Shown here piece by piece: positions 46,046-56,065 of a stretch of 64,000 bases of DNA. The stretch is taken from NCBI GenBank assembly GCA_012932865.1, contig SAXG01000013.1, positions 992,001 to 1,056,000 on the forward strand, in the 5' to 3' direction. The translations under genes and the position numbers were made by a program. This stretch comes from Amylostereum areolatum. Its lineage: Eukaryota > Basidiomycota > Agaricomycetes > Russulales > Stereaceae. The notes beneath the pieces were generated by a model. That model was given only the letters and a program-made list of their open reading frames with translations. It was not told the origin of the DNA and searched no databases. The stretch's first letter is position 1; each line of letters opens with the position of its first letter.

Positions 46046-46924
46046 ATGGAACACGTCCGGATCGAACTCACACCCATCAACATGAAAATGTTCGAGGGGA
46101 AACGACGCTTTCAAGAGTGGGAGGCCATGCAAGCGGAGCTATACCATTGCACCCAATGGATCCGAAGGGCCGTGCGTGAGGTGCTGGAACGCGGTGTAGA
46201 GAATACCCCATGGAAGGCCGGCTTTGAGGCAGAATTGGTGCGTGCTTATACCCCCCTGAGCTCTGTATCTCCCTCACATTCGTAACCCTCCCAGCACCAC
46301 TTGTCGTATGTCGCAGGGCAGTACTGTGTCCTTTCAGGCCGCTACTTGCCGCCTCAAGCACCCTTCTTCGACTTCCTCCAGGCCGTCAACACCACCATCA
46401 ACGCCGTCACCACCCCCGAGAAGATAGAAGACATCGTCGACATCATACCCTACGGCCCCGAGCTCCCCGACCCCCTTTATCATCGTGCCGACGTCAACAA
46501 GTGGTGGAAGGAGGACCGTCAGGGGGATTGCCCTGTCCTAGACAAGGGCAGATCCCTCAATGATGCCATTACTTCGTGGGCTTTTACAGTGGTCCGTCTT
46601 TCATTCTCCCTCACGCACGGAATACTACTTACTATATTCTAGCCGGTTGGACCCTACACCGAGCACCCGAACATCCTGTTTGCAGGGACCCGCTCCGTTC
46701 AAGGCGAGTTCCAACCCACCAACACTGAGCACCTCGTCTCCACCACCAGCCACTTCATCAACACGCAAGTCATCGCCCTGGACCAACTTACTACCAACAA
46801 GACATACTTGCATGAGAACGTCGTGAAGGCCAGAAGGAGGGAGGCAGAAGTGGAGGCGAACCGCGTGCGAGATGCAATGGAGATGATGGGCTTCCCAGCG
46901 ATTGTGAGGTATGGCGCTGTATGA
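46046..46924 (+). CDS. Lineage-specific hypothetical protein
   Basis: Three exons with clean junctions: 46046 to about 46237 (ends EAEL), about 46295 to 46592, and about 46643 to 46924. Starts MEHVRIELTPINMKMFEGKR and has RFQEWEAMQAELYHCTQWIR, then a central part (RYLPPQAPFFDFLQAVNTTI, DVNKWWKEDRQGDCPVLDKG), and ends in a helix KARRREAEVEANRVRDAMEM. No recognised domain; soluble, mixed charge. It lies 170 bp from Gyp2-D, which did not disrupt it. Confidence 0.68.
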
Positions 46925-47090
46925 ACATGTACTACTCTGTAATGTCAAAGTTGTATTAGAATCCCTAGACTCTGGCTTGTGGAGCTGTACCCATGGATGC
47001 ACGCCTTTGATCCCGCGGGCACGCACCCCCGGGGTTTCTTCTCGTGCCCTAAGGTTGACCTTCATACCCCGGCAGAGCGTCGTTCGCAGT

Positions 47091-47548
47091 TGTCAGCAAC
47101 GACTAGTGCGACAGCACCAAGTTACGACACAGCTGACTAGAAGATGAGGACGACAGAGGGGAGCCGATCAGACACGGCGACAGACGAGGGAAAGCAAGCA
47201 AAGTTGGTAGAATTGACTAGCTCGAGATAAGGAATATGTACAGCGAGAGCGAGCCTTATATACACAAGAGGAGAGAGACTTAGGTAAGCAACCAATACAC
47301 GGCGATCAGTAAGCAGACCAAGTATAAGTAAGCAGTCGTATGTAAAAGAGCACAGCATGAGTTAGTATCGTACAGCATGAGTCAAGAGAAAGGAGTCAGA
47401 CCCAGACCGAGATGAGTCACGTGGGTCCGGGCGGGATATAGATGAGCCGGGTCCGGGCCAAGGTGGAGCCGGACCGGTGATAAGTCGATAAGTCCTAAAG
47501 CGTGTAACCGATGTAAAGTAAAAAGAAAATTATAGACCGTTCATGACA
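47091..47548 (-). repeat. Gyp2 LTR (3' LTR of Gyp2-D)
   Basis: 458 bp, standard ends. Confidence 0.95.
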
Positions 47549-50500
47549 TCACCCCTTCCTTAGATTCGACGTCCTCATTGTAATCAGATCCAGTTTCTTC
47601 CTCCGACAGGAGTTTCCAACGATTAAGGCGTGCAGGTTTCGGGGCACCCGGATGTTCACGGTGGATGTCGTCAATGCGTTTCTTGGCATTCTGGAGATTG
47701 GTGAGAGGCTCCCAAGTATTGTCATTGTCTGGGTAGCCTTTCCATTTGACGAGGTACTTGAAGCCGCGACCAACCTTCTTGGAGTCTATAATCTTTTCGA
47801 CCTCATAGACTTCCTCTCCTTGGACTAACTCTGGGGGTGGAGGTGCAGGTGCTTTCTGATTGTCAAAGGCGGGACCGTTGTGTGGAGATAGGAGGGACTC
47901 GTTGAAGACCGGATGTTTTCGTGACCAGGATGTAGGGAGGCGAAGCTTGTAAGCCGATGCTCCGACTTTCTCCAGGATTTCGAAAGGACCAAAGCGCTTG
48001 TCATCTAGCTTTTGCATAGGACGTGCCGTTTTGATTACGGTTTGGCCATCTCTGGTCTTGGCTTCCAGCCAGACGAAGTCGCCAATTTTGTAATCTATTG
48101 GTTCGTCCTTCTTGCGATCGTAAAAGCGCTTTTGATCGTCCTGTGCTGCCTTTAGCGCAGAGCGGGCTTCCTCATAGATGTCTCGCATGCGTTGTGCAAA
48201 CTCGTTCGCCGATGGGTTGTCTGTCTCACGTCGAGGGTTTGTCCCCAGGTAGAGTTCCCGACCATAGTTGGCAAAGTTGGGAGACATCCCAATCGAACTA
48301 TGGACCATGTTGTTGAGCGCAGTCATGGCAAGTGGGAGGTAACGTGTCCAATTGTCCTGTCGTTGATTGACGAAGATGCGAAGGTAGTTTTCCATGGTCA
48401 TGTTGGAGCGTTCGGTCTGTCCATCCGTCTGAGGGTGATACGCCGTGGACGGGTTCCCTTCAATGCCTAGCAGTTGGAACAATGCCGTGGTGAACTTGGA
48501 GACGAAGACGCTGCCGCGGTCACTGACGATCTTTCTAGGAATTCCATGATGGGGGACCACCTCGTGTAGGTACTCGAAGGCGAGTTCGTCCTCTGTTAGG
48601 TCTTTGGTCGTGGCCCAGAATACAACCTGCTTGGTACCCATGCAGTTCACATTGCAGATGGCGTCTTTTCCATCCGAGACCGGGAGTGGCATGACGAAGT
48701 CAATGGATACGTGCTCCCAAGGTGCTTGTGGCGGGTCATGTGGGTGGAGTGGAGCGGCAATACAATCGTGTCTAATCTTGGTACGTTGGCAGGTCTCACA
48801 TCCTTCGACATATTTCCGGACGTCATCTCTAATGGCAGGCCACCAGTAGTTGCGCGTGATGAGCTCGTGGGTCTTGTATCGTCCTGGATGACCGACAAGC
48901 GGGCCGTCATGGTGAGCCTGGATGATGTCTGCACGGAGTCCTTTGTCTCTTGGGACATAGAGTCTGTGTTGCCAGGTGACCGTTCCATCTGCATGTTCCA
49001 GCCATCCCTTTACTTTGAGTGCTAAGGCGCGTTCTACTGCATGGTCTCGGAGTAAGGTAGCCTCCTGAATCCGCTCAATGAAGGTATTGTCAGGTCCGTT
49101 GGTTACGATTCCTGCATGGTTGAGGGCGCGAAAGAGTTTTGGTTTCAGGAGGATGATGTTTTCATTGTCTTTCTCCCCCTTCTCAAGGCCCGCTAGTCGG
49201 GAAATAGCATCGGGTTTGCCCATTGTTTTGCCAGGTTTGTGGAGTAGCGTACAATGATACTCTTGTAGCTCCGTTAACCATCGTGCTTGTCTCCGATTTA
49301 GCTTCTGCGCCTTGCGGAAGTACGTGAGATTGCGATGATCCGACCAGATTTCAAACTCCTGTCGTGCCCCCATGAGGTATTGTCTCCATTCCTCTAGCGC
49401 CGTCATGATAGCCAGTAATTCCTTGTCATAAATCTCATAGTTCCTCTCAGCTTCGCTGAGGGACTTTGAGAGGAAGGCGACCGGGTGCCATTTGCCATTG
49501 TCCTGTTGTTGCGAAAGTACCGCGCCCGTGGCGTAGTCAGAGGAGTCCGCCTCGACACGGAACTGCCCCTTGTCTGTAGGGATTGCTAGAACTGGCTGTG
49601 ATGTTATACATCGCTTGAGTTCCTCAAAAGCCTCCTGCTGTGGGGTGTCCCAGACCCATTCCGTCTTCCCAGTGAGTTTAGTCAAGCCCAAAAACGATTG
49701 AAGTTGTTTCTTTGTTTTGGGGGCTGGCCAATTGGTGATTGCCGCGACCTTTGCTGGATCCATGCAAACCCTTCCTCCGCCGACAATCATGCCCAGGTAT
49801 TCGATTTCTGCCTTCTCAAACTCGCACTTTTCTGGCTTCAGATAGAGTTTATTTTCTCGCAGGATCCGGAGGACCTCCTTGACTATCCGACGATGTTCTT
49901 CTAGCGTATGTGTGAAGATGAGGATGTCGTCCAAATAGACGACCACGACTCCTTGGTGGATCAAGTCTTTGAACAGGTCATTCATCATGGCTTGGAACGT
50001 GGACGGGGAGTTGGTGAGTCCAAAGAACATGACCGTAGGCTCGTAGAGACCTTTGTTCGTGCGGAATGCAGCTTTCCATTCGTCCCCTTCTTTAATCCGA
50101 ACATTGTTGTACCCCCATCGGACATTGAGCTTGGTAAAGTGCCGTGCTCCCTTAAGCTTGTCAACCAACTCTTGGATGAGCAGGAGTGGGTAACGGTTCT
50201 TTATCGTCATCTCATTGAGCTTTCGATAGTCCTGCACAGGACGTAGCGAGCCGTCTTTTTTCTTGATGAAGAAGAATGGGGAGGCCATGGGTGATTTGGA
50301 CGGTTGGATCCGGCCAGATCTCAGGTTCTCTTCCAAAAAGGCGTCCAGTTGCTTCTGCTCATCCAATGTGAGGGGGTAAACTTTGCAATCGACCGGTTTG
50401 AAGTTAGGAGTGAGCTCAATGGTGTGGTCCCATGGGCGTCGCTCAGGGAGCTTGTCGAAGTCGTCTTTGTCAAAGATGTCCTTGAATTCGTGGTACGCTG

Positions 50501-51668
50501 TTGGGACTCGCTCAGAGAAGGTCTGTTCCTTTTTCTTAGCGTGCTCTTCAATTGCAATGTCTGATGCATGGGTCCGGATGTGGTATGTCGCTTTGTAACC
50601 ATCCCAGTCGAAAGCAAACAGCTGCTCGTCCTTTTCCATGTGGACTGGCTCTTCCTCCTCTTCTTCATCATCATCGATATTGAGGAGGGGAGGGGGACGA
50701 GAGCAGCTGATAGGGCATCGGTCGAATTCAATTGACCCGGATTTCCAGTCGATGCGAGGGTTGTGCTTCTTTAGCCACTCATGTCCAATGAAAAGGTCCG
50801 TATCTCCTAGGTTGGAGACCGCCAGGTCAATGTTTTCTTCATGGTCTTGAATATTTAGACGAAGTGTGACATATTCCGTGATGGGACCTCCTGCGTTGAG
50901 AGTGCCGTCTGCATTTCGTACTGGGATTGGGCGAGCAGTCCGTCGCGTGGGGATGTGATTTTCCTGCACAAACTTCGTGTTGATACACGAGCCAGTGCAA
51001 CCACTGTCCAGGAGTGCGAGAGCTTTGACAATGCGCTTGGAATCTACCACAAGTTGTGTGGGAATGACCGTTTGTTCCTTGGCGCTGGAGGAGCGTATGA
51101 ACTGCATGGGAGTGGCGAGCTCTAGTAGAGCTTGACATGCTAACTCGTCTCCCATGCCAGTTATTTCCTTGATGGCTTCATAAGTAGCCTCGTCACGGCG
51201 TCGGTGGTGTGTCCAGATGCGAAGGATTGCAATCGCACTTTCGGGTTTGTCTTCCCTTAAGCGACAAAGCGTCCATTGAGCCGTTCCAGGTGCCATATAA
51301 CATGATTTGGGCGCCGTGCCCCTTCCATCGCACTGCGTTGTCCCTGACTTCACAGGGTCCATATCCAAAACCGAGTCCGTATCCAAAGCCGTATCCAAAA
51401 CTGAAGCCGAATCCGAAGCCATATCCAAAGCCGAAGGCTCACAAATCGAAGCCTGAGTATCTAAAATAACAACGGGACGCGTGCCCGTACCGATAGAGTC
51501 CGTAAGAGAAGTCATAATGGGGATATCCCCCGTAGTAGTACAGTCCGAATCAACAATGCGCATATGTAAACGAGAACCAGGCCACCGAGGCGCCACAAAA
51601 CCAGACGGGCGAGAAACAGAAACTTGGGCTTCAGATGCCGTGTACATCGTCAGCCCCCTCAAAAACCC
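47541..51668 (-). CDS. Gyp2-D Pol, open frame but likely dead RT
   Basis: About 1,373 codons after the -1 site (complement of 51662-51668). Protease LALLDSGCTGSCIN, RT (VYLDDILIF), RNase H (VEADSSDYATGAVL), integrase and chromodomain. Two RT changes stand out. The motif A aspartate is Asn (KLNVRWGYNN, codon 50124-50126, Asp in Gyp2-A). An in-frame deletion near 49682 removes the conserved FCNFYRRFIKDFSGIAHPM connection present in Gyp2-A. Motif A Asp is a metal ligand of all reverse transcriptases, so the enzyme should be inactive although the frame is intact. Stop codon lies in the LTR. Confidence 0.9.
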   Translation of the reverse strand, partial: GFLRGLTMYTASEAQVSVSRPSGFVAPRWPGSRLHMRIVDSDCTTTGDIPIMTSLTDSIGTGTRPVVILDTQASICEPSALDMASDSASVLDTALDTDSVLDMDPVKSGTTQCDGRGTAPKSCYMAPGTAQWTLCRLREDKPESAIAILRIWTHHRRRDEATYEAIKEITGMGDELACQALLELATPMQFIRSSSAKEQTVIPTQLVVDSKRIVKALALLDSGCTGSCINTKFVQENHIPTRRTARPIPVRNADGTLNAGGPITEYVTLRLNIQDHEENIDLAVSNLGDTDLFIGHEWLKKHNPRIDWKSGSIEFDRCPISCSRPPPLLNIDDDEEEEEEPVHMEKDEQLFAFDWDGYKATYHIRTHASDIAIEEHAKKKEQTFSERVPTAYHEFKDIFDKDDFDKLPERRPWDHTIELTPNFKPVDCKVYPLTLDEQKQLDAFLEENLRSGRIQPSKSPMASPFFFIKKKDGSLRPVQDYRKLNEMTIKNRYPLLLIQELVDKLKGARHFTKLNVRWGYNNVRIKEGDEWKAAFRTNKGLYEPTVMFFGLTNSPSTFQAMMNDLFKDLIHQGVVVVYLDDILIFTHTLEEHRRIVKEVLRILRENKLYLKPEKCEFEKAEIEYLGMIVGGGRVCMDPAKVAAITNWPAPKTKKQLQSFLGLTKLTGKTEWVWDTPQQEAFEELKRCITSQPVLAIPTDKGQFRVEADSSDYATGAVLSQQQDNGKWHPVAFLSKSLSEAERNYEIYDKELLAIMTALEEWRQYLMGARQEFEIWSDHRNLTYFRKAQKLNRRQARWLTELQEYHCTLLHKPGKTMGKPDAISRLAGLEKGEKDNENIILLKPKLFRALNHAGIVTNGPDNTFIERIQEATLLRDHAVERALALKVKGWLEHADGTVTWQHRLYVPRDKGLRADIIQAHHDGPLVGHPGRYKTHELITRNYWWPAIRDDVRKYVEGCETCQRTKIRHDCIAAPLHPHDPPQAPWEHVSIDFVMPLPVSDGKDAICNVNCMGTKQVVFWATTKDLTEDELAFEYLHEVVPHHGIPRKIVSDRGSVFVSKFTTALFQLLGIEGNPSTAYHPQTDGQTERSNMTMENYLRIFVNQRQDNWTRYLPLAMTALNNMVHSSIGMSPNFANYGRELYLGTNPRRETDNPSANEFAQRMRDIYEEARSALKAAQDDQKRFYDRKKDEPIDYKIGDFVWLEAKTRDGQTVIKTARPMQKLDDKRFGPFEILEKVGASAYKLRLPTSWSRKHPVFNESLLSPHNGPAFDNQKAPAPPPPELVQGEEVYEVEKIIDSKKVGRGFKYLVKWKGYPDNDNTWEPLTNLQNAKKRIDDIHREHPGAPKPARLNRWKLLSEEETGSDYNEDVESKEGVMS

Positions 51669-52916
51669 TCCTTCTTCTCCTCCACCTTCGGCTGAGCTTG
51701 AAGTGCGTCCATCACGCTTTTCCGATCTTCGGCCGACAGGCTCCTAGCCCAGGCGGTGGGCGTCTCGAACGTCCGTGCTCGAGCCTCCCGCTTTGGTGGT
51801 TCCGTGTACCGGTCCCTCCCCCACATGTCTCGGATGTTCTTCACGTCCACCCTGCAGTCCCGCACCTGGTGGCCATTCTGTCCGCAGCGGAAGCATCGCC
51901 CCTTGATGTCGACACGGTTGACGTCCATCGGCTGACCTTTGCCACCGTGCACCGTGCCGGTTCCATCGCGGCGCCATGGGACCTGCCCCCCTTGTTGCCC
52001 ATTGGACGATCCTTGTCCTTTGGGTTTTTGGTTCTGCACGGGTCCACTGCACTGGGTCTTAAGGTCCTCCCGCTCCTGTCGCAGACCGTCGATCAGGATG
52101 ATGCGCTCCTTGAGGTCCTCATATTTCTGAGGGACGTGACCGCTGTCATAGATGGAGTCGATGGTCCGGTAGTAGATGTTGTGCTTAAGCAGCTGCATGA
52201 GGTGGATGGGGTCCTGTGCCGTGGAGTATCCTGCCTTCCTTGCGAGTTGCTCGAACTTGGCGAAGTATTCATGGGCAGTGGTACCCTTCGTCTGTTTGAA
52301 CCCGTCCAGTTCGACTGCGGCACGGTGCTGCTCATTGACGTCGGTGAAGGCCCCTTTGAGTGCTTTGTGGAAGTCCACCCAGGCGACCATGGCTCCATTG
52401 GCCAAGTGTGCATCCTCATACTCGGCCTTCCAGGTGCGTGCTGCCTCCCCCGTCATGTAGGTGAGAATGAAGAGGACTTTGTCCTTGTCCGTCACGAGGT
52501 CATCCTCAGCGGCTCGCATGTATTCCTCGCACGACTGCATCCAGTCATTGAAGTCCTCTCGTTTCCCAGAGAAGCTTTCAGGAGTTTTCGCGTGGACTTT
52601 CTTTCGGGGGGGTCTGGCGGCGGCGGTGGCTGGGGCACTAACAGTGACCGCAGGGGGGTTGACAGTGATGGGGGGGGGCGGTGACGTTGACGGTGGGGGG
52701 TGGCAGGTTGAGGGCGGCAACAAGCACGGCAGGGATGGCGACCCATTGGCCATTTACTTCCATGAGCCAGGCATTGTCGGTGCCGTTATTCATGTGTTGG
52801 ATGGGAGAGCCAGTTTGGCCGATGACGATGTTCCATGTTCCACCAATTTCGGTGCAGTTGGCAAGTTCGGCGGGGAGAGGGGGTTGGGGGTCGGTGCGGA
52901 TCCACTGGGCAGCCAT
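51659..52916 (-). pseudogene. Gyp2-D gag, frameshifted at poly-C tract
   Basis: Starts MAAQWIRTDPQPPL at 52916. A run of 9 C (complement of 52670-52678) instead of 8 shifts the frame near residue 85. The remaining capsid and the zinc knuckle CFRCGQNGHQVRDC are intact in the shifted frame and end at GGT TTT TGA. Confidence 0.88.
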
Positions 52917-53222
52917 GATTGGTTCGTCGAGGTCAGAGAAGTCTTCGTCGGTGACAGGTGGTAGGGCGGAGGCGGCGATGAGGTTGAAGTCGGCTTCAGT
53001 GAGGTCGTCTTGGCTTTCGTTGGCGAAGTACCAACTGATGCCACTTGTTTGGGTTGCTACAAAGGCGACTTCGACAGTGGTGTCTCCGAGTTGGACAAAG
53101 AAGTCGTTTCCTTGTTCAGTGAAGCCTAGTGGGAGGGGATATATGTAGCAGTTTTCGTCCTCGACGTCGGTGTCGGAGTCAGAACTGGAGTCGGAGCCGT
53201 TGAGTCCGAATGAGGGAATTGT

Positions 53223-53624
53223 TTATAAGTGGGTGAGGTCGATGACCTCTGGCTGGGTGAGGTCAATGACCTCTGGCTCTGGTGTGGGGCTGGGGGTGTT
53301 GCCTGGTGTAAGGAGGCGGTGGGTGTGTCGAGTGTCTACTGGTATTTTCTCGTTGGGCGCGTAGAAGGACTTTGGGGGTTGCTCGAGTTTGTAGCGGTAG
53401 GTGACGTATGGGCAGGAGTAGACGTAGAGGTTTCCGTTTCCTTGTTCGCTTATTTTGAGGCGATAGAAGTGGATGTCTATGACGGAGTCTTCAAGTTCTT
53501 CTACACCGAGGGCGACCTTCCAATTGTGCCAGGCCCAAGGGTCTTTAGATTCGTTGATGAGGGAGATGATAGCGTCGTGGCTGATGGGGATGAATTCTTG
53601 TACTTGTGGGCGCCAATCTTCCAT
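53223..53624 (-). CDS. Gyp2-D leader ORF, 133 aa
   Basis: Same protein as in Gyp2-C (MEDWRPQVQEF...EVIDLTHL), stop TAA, and then an open 102-codon in-frame extension to the gag ATG at 52916. Preservation without stops in an otherwise damaged element suggests it mattered until recently. Confidence 0.65.
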   Translation of the reverse strand: MEDWRPQVQEFIPISHDAIISLINESKDPWAWHNWKVALGVEELEDSVIDIHFYRLKISEQGNGNLYVYSCPYVTYRYKLEQPPKSFYAPNEKIPVDTRHTHRLLTPGNTPSPTPEPEVIDLTQPEVIDLTHL

Positions 53625-54095
53625 GCACGAGCCCCCAGTCGAAATGGTTACTCTGTGCGGCAAGGGAAGATTTTGTCGAGGGAAGGTGGTTCTGTTACGA
53701 GATCGCAAGATGGTCTGCCTCAGTCTTCTCGACCTGTTGGCTGTCTCTTCGTCTAGGGGACACGAGCCCAAAGACTTCCTAAACCGCTTTCCTTTCGCCG
53801 CTTTTACTCGTTTCCTACACCAAGGGTGCACCTTCTACTGTCACCTCTGAGCTTTCAACTCCTGGTATTGGAGAGTCTCGAGTAGGTGTAACGTTTCGAG
53901 GAAACGTCAAGCCGGCACCGGTATACGTGCGCACGACCACAATGTCAGGGTAACGAGTCGCGTACTCTGGGGGCAACGGTCTAGGGCGGCACGGGGGAAG
54001 AACAAGGTCAGTACCAGACGGGTACTACTACTACTACGCTACAGTACGTAGGGATGGTCGTAGGGTGGTGCAAGAGTAAACAGATCTCGAGCTTA

Positions 54096-54553
54096 TGTCA
54101 GCAACGACTAGTGCGACAGCACCAAGTCACGACACAGCTGACTAGAAGATGAGGACGATGGAGGGGAGCCGATCAGACACGGCGACAGACAAGGGAAAGC
54201 AAGCAAAGTCGGTAGAATTGACTAGCTCGAGATAAGGAATATGTACAGCGAGAGCGAGCCTTATATACACAAGAGGAGAGAGACTTAGGTAAGCAACCAA
54301 TACACGGCGATCAGTAAGCAGACCAAGTATAAGTAAGCAGTCGTATGTAAAAGAGCACAGCATGAGTCAGTATCGTACAGCATGAGTCAAGAGAAAGGAG
54401 TCAGACCCGGACCGAGATGAGTCACGTGGGTCCGGGTGGGATATAGATGAGCCGGGTCCGGGCCAAGGTGGAGCCGGACCGGTGATAAGTCGATAAGTCC
54501 TAAAGCGTGTAACCAATGTAAAGTAAAAAGAAAATTATAGACCGTTCATGACA
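54096..54553 (-). repeat. Gyp2 LTR (5' LTR of Gyp2-D)
   Basis: 458 bp; the primer-binding complement ATCTCGAGCT is at 54084-54093 on the plus strand. Confidence 0.95.
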
Positions 54554-54744
54554 GCAGTCGCCAGACTAGGACGATCGTGTAGCATGTCATACCCATGGCA
54601 CAGTGCTACAACTCGAATCACGCCCAACACGGAAGACTCTCACAATTATCGCCCCCGGAACGGCGTATGGGACCCACGGGATGCGATTGCAGAGGTCTAT
54701 TACATCGAAGGCGGGAAGCATGCTGGTAGCTCAGAGTACGTAGT

Positions 54745-55855
54745 CTAAAACGCCTCCATTCCATCATCCTCAACCTTGGTACGGTGCCACCCGACAACGA
54801 TGTCACTTCGAAAAGGAGTTAGTGTAAACAATTGCCGACAACCCGCCAACGACGTACCTTGGGATGCCTTCAAGGACCGACAACGTGTACGTCACGTCGT
54901 GCACAAATCCCCGCCAACGATACCATGGGCCGACGTAAATCTCCTCGTTGTAGACCGTCCCTTTGTGGATGCTTGAGGCGTAGCGGTCAAGTGCAGCAAG
55001 GAGCCACAGGATGCCCCCGGTGCCGAAGTGCGCAACCTTCTTCCAGTTGTGACCCACGGGCACCGCCTCTCTCACCGCGGTGTCGATTCCAACAGCGAGG
55101 GGGGGGCGGGCGTCACCGACGAGGAAGTCCCACCATGCAGCGAGCACCTCGTGCGTCGCCTGGTCGCCGATGTTGTCGTCACGAGTTCACTGGGATTTGA
55201 ACATTGGAGGCACTCTCTCTAGGTCTCCGAACTCAAACTCAAAGTCAGTTCCCGGGACGAGGTCGGGATTTCATGGACGTACCTGCCAGTCATACTTGTT
55301 CTGCAGACGGGCCACGGTCACCATGAGGACCCTCCATTCACGCAGGACCTGTGAATCCAGGCGCACGAGGTAATCCGGCGACCACATATTGTGCATGCGC
55401 AGACGTATCCCAGCCAGCCGGTGAGGGACGAGGATGTCGGACTGGATGTGGAGGAACCGAACTGGTTCGGGTGCTTTGAACATCGGCACCCACACCTATT
55501 CGAGCCAGAAAGACAGGTCAGATAAAGGCCAGCACATCAAGTAACCAGTGCGCACCATCCCCTCGTCGAACCAGCTGTCCTCCAAAGGCTGCACAACCTC
55601 CAAGGCATCCTCGGACCATGCAAAGTCCATGTCCCGCCACGGACCCACCACCGGCATCCACACAGTCGTCCAGTACGGGGGGGGGTTTCCTAGCCAGGCG
55701 TCAGCGTCGAATGAGTGGTCGTCGTCGAGGGTCGCGAGGTTGTAGCTAGCGCCCCCCGGGCCTGTGAGGCTTGTCACGAGGTCGAGGGCGCACAGAGGGC
55801 CTGGCTTGACCTGATGGTAAGGTTTGACGACGAGCATAGTAGTGGAGGAAAGCAT
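54745..55855 (-). CDS. Lineage-specific hypothetical protein, possible in-frame TGA
   Basis: Minus strand, start at 55855 (MLSSTTMLVVKPYHQVKPGP). Exon 1 ends at 55556; a 60-nt intron with a CTGAC branch site removes an apparent TAG at 55496; exon 2 is 55495-55283. The next exon contains either FGDLERVPPMFKSQ, then TGA near 55190, then DDNIGDQATHEV, or starts after the TGA at ATHEVLAAWWDFLVGDARPP. It runs to 54858, and the last exon is 54805-54745 (ends VEDDGMEAF). Features: SFDADAWLGNPPPYWTTVWM and VPHRLAGIRLRMHNMWSPDY. No known domain. If the first option is right the gene carries a nonsense codon. Confidence 0.55.
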
Positions 55856-55872
55856 GCGACAGGAGGACGGAG

Positions 55873-55899
55873 AGGAGGTGGAGGTGGAGGTGGAGGTGG
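55873..55899. repeat. (GGAGGT)n microsatellite
   Basis: Four and a half GGAGGT units just upstream of the 54745 gene's start, possibly in its promoter. Confidence 0.7.
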
Positions 55900-56065
55900 A
55901 CTAGATATTTATGGCGGGGAGTATTTGACCAAGCATATCCGTGGGGCATCCCGATAAAAAAAACCACTGGATATCTGTTTACGCTGGAGACCCACATACG
56001 GTCGCCGATCACCACGTTATGACCCCGGACGTCATGAAATAGCTGCCGCAATGTTTACATATGGA

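Larger units (their letters stand above)
47091..54553 (-). mobile_element. Gyp2-D: complete Gyp2 element with 5-bp target duplication
   Basis: 7,463 bp between LTRs 47091-47548 (3') and 54096-54553 (5'), flanked by gcagt on both sides (47086-47090 and 54554-54558). The LTRs differ at about ten positions (roughly 2%), so the insertion is not recent. Leader ORF and pol frame are open; gag is frameshifted at a C tract, and RT carries inactivating-looking changes. Confidence 0.95.

Noticed and set aside
51635..52684. 349-codon plus-strand open frame opposite Gyp2-D gag
   Set aside because: Exactly antisense to gag and present opposite other gag copies; composition shadow.
55490..55500. In-frame TAG splitting the 54745-55855 gene
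   Set aside because: Removed by a 60-nt intron (55496-55555) with GTGCGC donor, CTGAC branch site and TAG acceptor.
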